A stretch of DNA of 61,340 nucleotides from Treponema sp. (GTDB taxonomy: Bacteria > Spirochaetota > Spirochaetia > Treponematales > Treponemataceae). Positions 52,701 through 60,532 of the stretch are shown here, piece by piece (the first letter of the stretch is position 1; each line of letters starts with the position of its first letter). The notes under the pieces were generated by a model. The model did not search any database, had not been told where the DNA came from, and saw nothing but the letters and a program-made list of their open reading frames with translations. Position numbers and translations under genes: made by a program. The DNA lies in the NCBI GenBank assembly GCA_017550685.1, contig JAFZOJ010000084.1, positions 1-61,340 of the forward strand, written 5' to 3'.

Positions 52701-54390
52701 CTTTACAAGTCAACCTTAAGATTTTTTGAATGTCCTTTAATAAAGAACAATTATTCTCCAACAGCTTAGTATCAAGATTCTCAAAAAAAATATTTGCAGT
52801 ATCAGCAAGAAGTATAGCTATTATTGTATCCTGTATTTTATATAAATCATTTAGATTTTCCTTTATGTAATCAATTGTTTGATTAATAACAATTGAATTA
52901 TTATCTCCTAATTTATTAGCGAGCCATAGCCTGTAACTGCGTCTTATAGGAAATGATGTTCCCATTTTTTTTAGAAAATCATAAAAAGATGAAATTTCAG
53001 AAAATAATGAGTCCATATATTTTTCCAATGCCCATTCTTCAAAGATATCATGTGAAATAAAATATTTATCACCATCTTTCGTAATAAGTTTCTTGTCTAA
53101 AAGCTTCTCAATAATAGTTGATGAAACATTTTTTACGTCAATATAAAAAACTCCTGTTCTGGCTCTCTGTTCAGAAATTTCTATGAAATCCCTTGATACA
53201 GATGTAAGAGAATTCCATAAACTAGTTTTAAAACTATTATAATCACTAGACTGTAATTCATCAGAATAAAACTGTATATAATACTTTAAATAAAAAGGAT
53301 TACAGATTAATTTTATAAATTTAGAATCTGTAGGCATTCTAATACTATTTGATATTAACAATTGACGTAATTCTTTTTCACCCTCAACGGCAATATTTAT
53401 TGTATGTACTGACAAGCAGAGTGTATAAATCAGTTCATTTAGCAATGCTTCAAAGTAATTATCTCTAGTTGTAAATATAATTTTCCAGTTGTTTGTTTTT
53501 AAATAGGTAATTAACTGAAAAAAGACATTGTCCTCCGTTAAATCTAGAATTTTTTCTGCTGAATCTATGATAAAATATTTATTTTCATATAATCCGAGAA
53601 AACTTGATAACTTTTCTGGCAAACAGTTATGAAATACTTCTACAATATCTGTACAGTTACTTAATTCAATTGCTTTTATTCCTAAAAAAACAAATTTTGG
53701 TTTCTCATCCATAAAGTGCTTAATTAATGCAGATTTTCCACAACCACCTTCTCCATGAATAACTACAGCATCTTTAGAGATTTCATTCAATTCGTTCAGC
53801 TCTTTCGAATGATCGATTTGGATTACTTTATCATCTTTTTGTATCTTATAATCAATATTAATAAACAATTGTTTAGTGTGTTCATAAAAGCATTTTAAAT
53901 TTCCTAAAAATGAATTATCTAATGTAAAAAAATATTCGGAAATATCTTCATTTTTTATACAAACAAACTCCTGCTTAAAAAAACTTTCTGTAGTTCTCCA
54001 TTCAATATCAATACCGAGTTGTTTTGCATATGTTTCTATAACAACTTTTCCTTTTGGAGTTTTACCTCTGCTTTGCCCCCATTCTGCATTTGTATAAAAA
54101 TAATATTTGTTTACAGAAGGATAATATTTTTTTGTATTATCTATAGATTCCAAGATTTTTGACGTATGCTTCGACAAACTGTCTTTATAATATTTTGCCT
54201 GAAAACCTATAGATCCATTTCCTTTTGGATTTGGAATAGGATTCTTTTCAATTGCAGCCTGATTAAAATATCCTTCTAAAGAAGTCTTAACATTAAACTC
54301 CCTACAAAAAAGTAAAGTAACAAACCATTCGAAAGTTCTTTCATAATCCGGAAACTTTGATTCAAATATATTCCAATTAGGTTTTATCAT
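49714..54390 (-). CDS. giant STAND NTPase with nuclease-like N-terminal domain (Avs-like candidate)
   Basis: A 1558-residue protein. Residues 1-140 resemble a PD-(D/E)xK nuclease-like domain: acidic IEKNPI, then IGFQAKYYKDS (Gln64 and Lys66) and a beta-alpha run YYFYTNAEWGQSRGK. Residues 190-460 form a STAND-type NTPase: Walker A HGEGGCGKSAL (Gly213-Ser220), Walker B YFIIDSAE (Asp276), sensor IIFTTRD at 305-310, and the winged-helix motif ISHDIFEEWALEKYM. The remaining 1,000 residues are helical and leucine/isoleucine rich, like the repeat sensors of antiviral STAND proteins. The layout and length fit the Avs defence family, but a decisive match cannot be made by eye. Confidence 0.82.
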   Translation of the reverse strand: MIKPNWNIFESKFPDYERTFEWFVTLLFCREFNVKTSLEGYFNQAAIEKNPIPNPKGNGSIGFQAKYYKDSLSKHTSKILESIDNTKKYYPSVNKYYFYTNAEWGQSRGKTPKGKVVIETYAKQLGIDIEWRTTESFFKQEFVCIKNEDISEYFFTLDNSFLGNLKCFYEHTKQLFINIDYKIQKDDKVIQIDHSKELNELNEISKDAVVIHGEGGCGKSALIKHFMDEKPKFVFLGIKAIELSNCTDIVEVFHNCLPEKLSSFLGLYENKYFIIDSAEKILDLTEDNVFFQLITYLKTNNWKIIFTTRDNYFEALLNELIYTLCLSVHTINIAVEGEKELRQLLISNSIRMPTDSKFIKLICNPFYLKYYIQFYSDELQSSDYNSFKTSLWNSLTSVSRDFIEISEQRARTGVFYIDVKNVSSTIIEKLLDKKLITKDGDKYFISHDIFEEWALEKYMDSLFSEISSFYDFLKKMGTSFPIRRSYRLWLANKLGDNNSIVINQTIDYIKENLNDLYKIQDTIIAILLADTANIFFENLDTKLLENNCSLLKDIQKILRLTCKALDEELINLFNLDHSLYTLASFFTCPKGSGWNCFIDYVYKKKNVIGIDKLPIFFPLFKDWINKNKQGVTTRQAALMVLEFYNWEQEQEEHWRYSKIEKDIFIILSNSAKEIKLELSNLFDEVLKNKWKEHGDKYSSFIWEILKDIKYSTILGVLPNKVLELADFYWTKQIQPNINSFVTFRTHLEIEEEYSVEGHFKTDSFPASALHTPISMLLLIDYNKTIDFIISFFNKCTENYININQNGIKEVFLSIEGKQIKQYSSNPFWTMFRGTVGTTPYLLQCILMALEDYFINNLKKESITEIKEKLIYILKNSKTVALSAVVCSVVLFRYKELYSIGKILISVRDFIEMDFIRAFHEYEAKSLYEIGAYGHSLKYAKERIETCKQEFRKNSLQEIAYMYQFKLFESEQEIQVKQRQTEIYALLDKYYSELPPEEEQSDDDKNWRFRLASMDGRKRDIKSISIDGKDYVAFYPVIDEKLQKYKQIKDKQIYEDMPHLSLSNWINYEWKKDKRAEQSEYSSNPSLVIEEIKELEKKLKLHRPIKKEVFSPLDENTFWILNHNIFPKATACLIRDYKDSLSIEDLNYCKEIILSFASLPFNKNYSYQLGDGTIECISVVPNLLSLDCLSQDFNLINQILMMNLLIVSSGDKEYKEFLLSSIKENFSIEEILLFMETYLYLISDWNDYCFQIRDLLYREPENDNYIDVFIKNHSEVFNNYLSETFKGFSEIDFGKLSMDAIANILFLIREDVFSNKSFIKKITERSFYLLQENEVSHDKDFRNSYFLIENLTKILLLVPESDIKEYLEVFINNLSNQNFYEDLLKYFIYAEDELKKLDSFWIIWNQFYPRIVEIFNSPSSKKNSKILQAYLFNSVQWNEKAKDWHSFNSDGKAFFKKIGESLKSYESVIEYFSYIFYGAGSKYLNDGITWLAIIAKNCTNNTNENSNTYYLEQITKKYIYENLSVIRTNGIRKREIINILDYLIKKQSVLGYMLKDNIL

Positions 54391-54838
54391 TATTTTTGTT
54401 TTCCTTATTTTTTATGCCATATTAAATAATGGACAGATAGTATTTTTATTAATCTTTTCTTTTTACTTTTATTTACAAAAGAACTTACCCCAACCCATAC
54501 ATTTTTATTGATTTCACTTAACAGTAAGATTATCCACTAAAGACAATATAACATAGTAAGTTTTAGAAAGCAATTGTCATATAAAAGTATTCCTTGCATT
54601 CTTAAAATCTTCAAAATAATATCAACCATATTCACCGAAAATAATTGTTTGTCTAGCATATTGCTATTATGTATTCTATATAATTATTAGTGCAAAAAGT
54701 GTCTTCTTCAATTGTTCTTCAGCCCGAATTTATGATTTCAATCTTACGATAAACTATTTTATCATTTATTGAGAACAATTATTTAGTTTTTGATTAGAAT
54801 AAAAAATGCTGCCCTTTCCCATAGGCAGCATCACTTAT
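54391..54838. other. AT-rich intergenic region between the STAND gene and the DUF3606 gene
   Basis: About 450 very AT-rich bases with no supported reading frame. The upstream part probably holds the promoter of the STAND gene; the downstream end (54801-54831) is the terminator of the DUF3606 gene. No clear repeat is seen. Confidence 0.5.
54801..54831 (-). terminator. Rho-independent terminator of the DUF2158/DUF3606 unit
   Basis: In minus-strand orientation, ATGCTGCC pairs with GGCAGCAT around a ten-base loop (54806-54831), followed by TTTTTT. It lies seven bases after the DUF3606 stop codon. Confidence 0.8.
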
Positions 54839-55018
54839 TTAATGTTTTCTCAAATATTCTTTTACAGCCGAAACGGATGAACCAACTTTAGAAACAGCAG
54901 CTCGAAGTTTAGATTCTGTTGTATGTAAAGCCTCTGTCCAATAATCAATTTCATATTGCTGTGAAAGATTTATTTTATTGGCATCTTGTGGATGCTTCTT
55001 GGTCAAATCATCAGGCAT
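54839..55018 (-). CDS. DUF3606-family small protein
   Basis: A 59-residue protein (MPDDLTKKHPQDANKINLSQ begins it; then YEIDYWTEALHTTESKLRAAV and SVSAVKEYLRKH) that fits the DUF3606 family, whose members often accompany accessory genes and have no set function. AAAGGAGGAAA lies upstream of the ATG. It is 44 bases downstream of the DUF2158 gene, in the same direction, and is followed by a good terminator, so the two form a unit. Confidence 0.82.
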   Translation of the reverse strand: MPDDLTKKHPQDANKINLSQQYEIDYWTEALHTTESKLRAAVSKVGSSVSAVKEYLRKH

Positions 55019-55062
55019 ATCATTTCCTCCTTTGAATAAGTTCTATAAGTTTAAAAAAATTG

Positions 55063-55281
55063 TTATTTTTTGGTCAACATTTGTTTCTTAAAGAATTCAT
55101 GTTTCAATTCTTTATTTTCAAACCAAGTACAATAAACATCCCCATCTGCATACCCTCTCATTTTCATCTGCTGATCGAGCATTCTTTCTTGTAACCCCGA
55201 AGTTTCGCTCCCCAGAACAAATTCAACCGTCATAAGTATTTCCGGATTACTGTTCAAAAATACTACATCTCCAACATTCAT
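55063..55281 (-). CDS. DUF2158 (YodC-like) family protein
   Basis: A 72-residue protein. VGDVVFLNSNPEILMTVEF is followed by a segment ending in VYCTWFENKELKHEFFKKQM, the DUF2158/YodC pattern (KVGDVV..MTV...CxWF). No function is established. AAAAGGAGGA lies upstream of the ATG. It lies 26 bases after the stop of the cyclase-STAND gene and precedes DUF3606. Confidence 0.8.
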   Translation of the reverse strand: MNVGDVVFLNSNPEILMTVEFVLGSETSGLQERMLDQQMKMRGYADGDVYCTWFENKELKHEFFKKQMLTKK

Positions 55282-55307
55282 GTTAAAATCCTCCTTTTAT
55301 TATCAGA

Positions 55308-57958
55308 TTATTTTGAATAATCTATTTTGAGCCTATTAACCTTTATTCCAACAATCTCAGCTATCTTTTGTTTGTTTTTTATATCTATTTTATGCATATC
55401 AAAATAGTTTTTTATCATAATCCGAATGATAGTTTTAATTGCTAATGGAAAGGTAGGGAATGTATCTCTTAATTCATTTATTGGAGGTTGCTTGTTATAC
55501 CAAAGAGAGCAATATAAATAAATGCAGAAATTAATTGGACAAGGCTCATTTTGATACATTTGTTTGATAATTTTATTCAAGTCTTTAGATCCAAGTAAGT
55601 TTCCTGCAACTTGAATAATATCCATTATAAAAGATAAATTTATACTGCTAATAATTTTGTGAGCAAATTCTTCTTTCTCTGCTTTTGTTATCTTTTTGTC
55701 TTTATTGTTTTCTTCTAGCTTTCTTATGATTATTTCTACCAAATCATTTTCATGTTCAGTCATATGAGAAAGAAGATATTTACAGACTCTGCGTAATGAG
55801 TTTATTCCATTTGTATAACATTCAAGAAGCTTACTTTTTTCAATTTCACCATTATGATTCTTAAGAATCTGACCAAGAACTTCAATTGTCTTTAAAGCTT
55901 TCCTCATTCTCTGGACTTCTTTATTAATCTTTTGATTAGAATCCTCTCTAACCTTCTCATCCTTATCTTCAGAATATTCCTGAATCTGATCAGATTTCTT
56001 AGCTCTTTTTATTCTGTTTTCTTTGGAATTATCTGTCCCCTCAACAACTAACTGTTTAATATCTTTCAATGACTCATCTATAGCTTTTGTTTCAGATTTA
56101 TCAATAATAACCTCTTGATATTCTTCGTATGCAATCATCGCATTCAATTGAATTTCATCAAATAAAACAATGTTTCTAGTATGATGAATTATGAAAATAA
56201 CAATATAACCATTTTCTTTTTCATATAATTCATCTATCATTTTTCGTGTTAAATCATAATAAAACTTTTCTGTTAAGCGTGCTGCTATAAAGCGTGCTGC
56301 AAAATAATAATAAAAATAATACCCATTAAAAGAATACAGATTCAATGAATTTTTTGAAAATATAGTAGAATTGACAAGCATTTTCAATAAATCAGTGAAT
56401 TGATAGTTACAATTAAACTGTTCTTCGAATTTGATAAAAAGATTCTCTAATTCCTCTTCGCTATAATCTGTCTTGCGAGTCTGGTACATATCGAATGCTA
56501 TATATCCAAAAAAGTTCGTTATTGAACTTATGGTAGAAGTATCTGTTATTTGCATCTGTAATAAACCAATATTAACCAATGTTTGATAACAATACCCTTT
56601 AGAAGTAATTTCTGTGTCTAACGGTGTTGCAGTATCCTTTGCAGCTAAAATAGTTAAAATATAAAAAGGGGTAAATGGAATAACTCCATGTATTAATGTT
56701 TGACTTATATATTCAGACAACTCATCTATTGCCTGATAATTCTCTGCTGGAATTGAATTAAATTCAAGCCATTTATCAATTAACTCATTTCTTTTCAAAT
56801 GTCCTAATAATCGGATTGCATATGTCTTATAACCTTTTAATAAGTTTATATGTTCAACAGATTCTCTGTAGACCTTATCAGTAATAATAATGGAATAAGT
56901 ATTATTCATCTTTCTTACTTCATTTATAATTTTGACTTGAATGTAATCTTCAAGCAAATAAAAATCATCCAATATTAAAACTTTTGGGATTTCATCATTA
57001 TAAGATTTGTATTCTTGTTTTAAGTGATCTTGAATCTTATTTGAAAGAAATCCTTTTTCCTTTACCTTAAATCTTATATATATTGGCAAAAACTGATTAG
57101 TATCAAGCAAAATTAAAAACATTTCTTTGCATAAGGAAGTTTTTCCACATTGCTCATCTCCAAAAAGACTGAAATTAAACGGAGACTCTAGAAAAGTTTC
57201 TAATAATTCATTCGACTTTATTTTAGCTTCTTTCTCGTCTTCCTCTGAGAAAACTGTTAATTCTGGAAATACAAAGAAAGTATTTAGATTTGACATTTCA
57301 CCTTTTTTGTTTTTATACTTAAAATCACTCTGCAGAAGTATTTCTTCAAAATCTGGTTTTAAAATTGACTTAATTGAAGATGAAGGAACCTCGGTTTTAC
57401 AAACAGGCAATGACTGAATATTATTCTTATACAGATAAAAAGAACCAGAATATGTTTTCACAGTAAAATCGTATTTTTCATAATCTGAAATATTAAACCA
57501 TGTCTCGTTTTTTGACATTGCAACAATCTTATCGCTTAATCCAAAAATCAGTTTTTCATCAGTGTTTTTAATCAAAGCAGCTTTTAAATATTCATTATCT
57601 AAATATCTGGAACACGAATCCAATCCTGTTCCGATTTTACCTGGTTTTCCACCATAACTGTCATCATTCTCTACAGAACCAATATGAATAACCGCTCTTA
57701 TTTGCCATTTACTTGTTTCTTTTGCTTTAGATGATAAATAAACAAACAAATTCAAAATTTTTGAATAATCTGTCTCATTTAATACTAAATAAAAACCATC
57801 TCCAGTATCTACTAAGTCTTCTACTAAATTATTAATTTGATAGCATGGTGCAGTTGTTATAAGATTGAATAAATATTGCCTTATTTCCTTTTTTTCTCGA
57901 TTATCCACGACAGAAGAAAAACTTTTTTAACATCGAAACCGATTATTACAGCATTCAT
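55308..57958 (-). CDS. nucleotide-cyclase-like domain fused to a STAND NTPase, with an apparent N-terminal frameshift
   Basis: The main frame (55308-57908, 866 residues from a GTG) lacks a ribosome-binding site, while an ATG at 57958 with AAAGGGG seven bases upstream opens a second frame reading MNAVIIGFDVKKVF, the missing first strand and first metal Asp of a class III cyclase; that frame stops at 57881. A -1 shift between A6 (57923-57928) and T5 (57917-57921) joins them as FDVKKSFSSVVDNREKKE. The cyclase-like domain continues with TGDGFYLVL (second Asp), IRAVIHIG and GLDSCSR (Asn of the NxxxR motif is Asp). The NTPase follows: Walker A FGDEQCGKTSL at 249-259 and Walker B VLILDD at 310-315, then a helical, charged region and a C-terminal helical domain. 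The gene may be broken, phase-varying, or use a programmed shift. Confidence 0.78.
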
Positions 57959-58130
57959 TTCAATTCCCCTTTATTAATTGTTTACGAATTTATATAAATT
58001 TAGAATAAACCATCTTTTTTCAAAAGCAATATCCAAAATAGTGAATATTACATGCATCACACTCCGCCACCCTTTTAATTACAAATCCCTAATGGTATGT
58101 AGAATAGCTTGTCGATGCAATTAAAAAAAT

Positions 58131-58277
58131 CTATATGTTCTGAGCAATATCACAAACAGCAGTAACAATTATTCCTAATTTTTCATTATCTTCGGCTGCA
58201 TCAAATTTAATTATTGTTCCCTGCCGAATTTCATCAAATGGGTCAAACACAGAGCATTCTAATAATTGATTTGCCAT
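58131..58277 (-). pseudogene. truncated small gene upstream of the cyclase-STAND gene
   Basis: A 48-residue frame, MANQLLECSVFDPFDEIRQG to the end CDIAQNI. The passage GTIIKFDAAEDNEKLGIIVT followed by AVCDIAQN looks like the conserved N-terminus of a longer protein (the usual pattern being TADCDIAQ plus a basic tail), cut short by TAG. It has no clear ribosome-binding site and lies 170 bases before the cyclase-STAND gene, in the same direction, so it may be the remains of that gene's partner. The segment 57959-58130 between them has no supported gene. Confidence 0.45.
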
Positions 58278-58370
58278 AAAAAGAGTTTTCTTCAATAAGA
58301 ATCTGTATTATAACACAAAAACCTCCATGCCATTTTTAGTATTAAAGACATGGAGATTATAATAATCATT

Positions 58371-58862
58371 TTATCTTCCAGACAAGATAGAATAATTGTA
58401 ATTATCAATTGCTCGCTTAAGTTTGAGTTTTCCTGCAGAACTTGTAATTACACCTCCACAGAACGACATAAGCGAAACATAATTGATAGTATTATTAACC
58501 TCTTTTCGATAAGGAAGCCTTTCATTAAATGTATATACCATATCAACTGTAACGCAGACAACAAAAATTCCAAGTAATGAATATGTCGCTGCCATAAGAC
58601 CTTTATACTGTTTCATAAGCATTTCATTTTCAGGAACACAAAGGAGCATTTCTATTACCTGCTTATTGGTAAAAAAATCACCCGCACGATTTTGATATTC
58701 GTATTGTGAAAAATAATTCGGAACAGTCATTAAAAGATTTTTATCAAGATATGAAAAATCCAGGTCAGCTGATGGAGTTGCTTCTTCTGTCAAAGCCTCT
58801 TGAGCAGAAATGCAAAATACTGTTGAAAGTATTAATAAACAAACAATAATGATTTTTTTCAT
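58371..58862 (-). CDS. exported small membrane protein of unknown function
   Basis: A 163-residue exported protein. The signal peptide (KKIIIVCLLILSTVFCIS, then AQEA) is followed by a mature part with one or two further hydrophobic segments (SLLGIFVVCVTVDMVY; YVSLMSFCGGVITSSAG). The start at 58862 is fixed by a GGAGGA site just upstream (longer frame 58874 not needed). No motif is recognised. It follows the glycine-zipper lipoprotein gene by 74 bases, both on the minus strand. Confidence 0.65.
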   Translation of the reverse strand: MKKIIIVCLLILSTVFCISAQEALTEEATPSADLDFSYLDKNLLMTVPNYFSQYEYQNRAGDFFTNKQVIEMLLCVPENEMLMKQYKGLMAATYSLLGIFVVCVTVDMVYTFNERLPYRKEVNNTINYVSLMSFCGGVITSSAGKLKLKRAIDNYNYSILSGR

Positions 58863-58936
58863 TTTATCCTCCAAAAAAAAACAATATATCTGGAAAAAAC
58901 GATATTTATTTTTCCCAGATACTATTATAACATTTA

Positions 58937-59776
58937 TTATTGGTTTTCAATCTTCTTCTTTATATCTGTCAATGGAATTATTATACAGACACAATCATTC
59001 TTGAATCCCTCTGCAGAAGAAGCTGTTCCTGCAACTGTTGCACCAATCGCAGCTCCGAGCGCTGTTCCTACTGCAGGAATCTGCGATCCATAGATAGCAC
59101 CTACTGCAGCCCCAGCAGCTGCTCCCGCGGCATCAGAGGCGGCCATCATTGCTAATTTATGCTTATATTTGTTCCATAAATTCTGTATTGCACCCCTTGA
59201 GGCATTATCTTTTTCCCTATTCTCTTCGAGAACATCAAGATTTTCATTCCAGAATTCTAATGAAGCTTTGGCCGTCTCGGCATAACTCAAGAATTCAAAA
59301 ATATCATCTTCGCTATTTTTAACCAAGGCTTCTGCTTCTATTTCTGTAATTGCCTTTTTGGTTTCTTCCATACTTTCAAAAGGTGTTTCAAGAATTTCTT
59401 CTACCTGTGAAATATAACTACAAGATATTTCGCTGACTGAAAGCTCCTCAAACAATATGTCAGAAGCTGTTAGTGTTCCTTCATCTGCTGTACGGGCAGT
59501 TTGTACACCAATATCTTTGACAACATATTTTTTATCAATGACGCCAAAGTATTCTTCAATTGACAAATCTCGATAAGATTTACTTGCATTTCTTGTGCTA
59601 TTATCACCATAATAAAAATCATTTAACATTTCATTATGTGCTCTTCCAATATCAGAAAAACGCTCTGAAACCTCGACCGTCTTTTCCAACTTTGTATCCT
59701 TTTCCAATTCATTATTACAACTAATAATACCAATAGTTGTAACCAACATCAGAACAATTAATTTAATTTTCTTCAT
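58937..59776 (-). CDS. lipoprotein with a glycine-zipper-like C-terminal segment
   Basis: A 279-residue lipoprotein: signal peptide KKIKLIVLMLVTTIGIIS and lipobox Cys20 (IISC). The long middle is charged and helical, poor in glycine. Residues 215-255 (AAGAAAGAAVGAIYGSQIPA, then VGTALGAAIGATVAG) form a GxxxG-rich glycine-zipper helix pair, like pore-forming or bacteriocin-type peptides; CVCIIIPLTD follows. Two cysteines lie near the end. Such a tail suggests membrane insertion, in an immunity or toxin role, but this is inference. TTCTTACTCC before the start hints at GGAGT as a ribosome-binding site. Confidence 0.72.
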   Translation of the reverse strand: MKKIKLIVLMLVTTIGIISCNNELEKDTKLEKTVEVSERFSDIGRAHNEMLNDFYYGDNSTRNASKSYRDLSIEEYFGVIDKKYVVKDIGVQTARTADEGTLTASDILFEELSVSEISCSYISQVEEILETPFESMEETKKAITEIEAEALVKNSEDDIFEFLSYAETAKASLEFWNENLDVLEENREKDNASRGAIQNLWNKYKHKLAMMAASDAAGAAAGAAVGAIYGSQIPAVGTALGAAIGATVAGTASSAEGFKNDCVCIIIPLTDIKKKIENQ

Positions 59777-59957
59777 TTTCTTACTCCTAAGAAAAAAATA
59801 TTTTTTTTGATGTACATCTCAACACAAGGTTAAATCCTATTTATTCAGAATACAATATGTCAAAAAACGAATATTACATCCATCACAATGAAAAAGTCTT
59901 TATTATTACAATTATTACATTATAATATAAGTACTACTAAATCACAGGAGTATTTAT
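59777..59957. promoter_or_regulatory. divergent intergenic region between the lipoprotein and the 59958 gene
   Basis: AT-rich; a TATAAT at 59921-59926 lies about 31 bases before the plus-strand start codon and AGGAG at 59946-59950 is its ribosome-binding site. No repeats are seen. Confidence 0.4.
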
Positions 59958-60524
59958 ATGAACAGAACAAATCTTGCTTACCAAAATTATGACGTTGAAA
60001 CAGACACCTCTATGAAAAAACTTCAAGAAATTCCAGATGTTACATGGGAGTATTTTGTCCAAGAAATGAAAAATGTTTTTCGTTTTACTCGAAAAGAAAC
60101 TAAATGGTTCAGAAATTGTAAAACTGCAAAACTAATTGCTACGATTCCATTTGCCGCAGAATGTGATGAACCAGAACGAACCGCGATTGCGCATCTTTGT
60201 ATATACTTGGCAGAGATAAGAGGTTTCCAGAAATACTATGCTCACTTACCAAGTGATGATTGTGATTTGTTTAAACGCCTTGGTTTTATTTCGACTTTTG
60301 AAGGTGGAAATAGTGAAATCATTGAATACGGAATGAATCTGCTTGCACTCATTATGATTGAAGGTTATCATAGAAGTGAAGAGAAAGATAAACAAAATGG
60401 AACATATAATCCTTTTGTTTCAGGAACGTGGAATTATCAAATAATTAAACAAAGAATAATCCAATCCATTAAGCAAGATGTTCATTCTGAATTTCAATCC
60501 TTAAATATTCGTGATTGGAATTAA
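59958..60524 (+). CDS. protein of unknown function (188 residues)
   Basis: A soluble, mostly helical protein with no motif I recognise. Its middle (FAAECDEPERTAIAHLCIYL) and the aromatic segment VSGTWNYQIIKQRIIQSIKQ may be a helical bundle. AGGAG lies upstream of the ATG. It lies eight bases before the membrane-bound HTH gene, so the two are likely one transcription unit. It could be the effector whose regulator is encoded next, which is inference from position only. Confidence 0.6.
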   Translation: MNRTNLAYQNYDVETDTSMKKLQEIPDVTWEYFVQEMKNVFRFTRKETKWFRNCKTAKLIATIPFAAECDEPERTAIAHLCIYLAEIRGFQKYYAHLPSDDCDLFKRLGFISTFEGGNSEIIEYGMNLLALIMIEGYHRSEEKDKQNGTYNPFVSGTWNYQIIKQRIIQSIKQDVHSEFQSLNIRDWN

Positions 60525-60532
60525 AATAATAT

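Noticed and set aside
57127..57417. Plus-strand open frame inside the cyclase-STAND gene
   Set aside because: Antisense shadow of conserved NTPase sequence.
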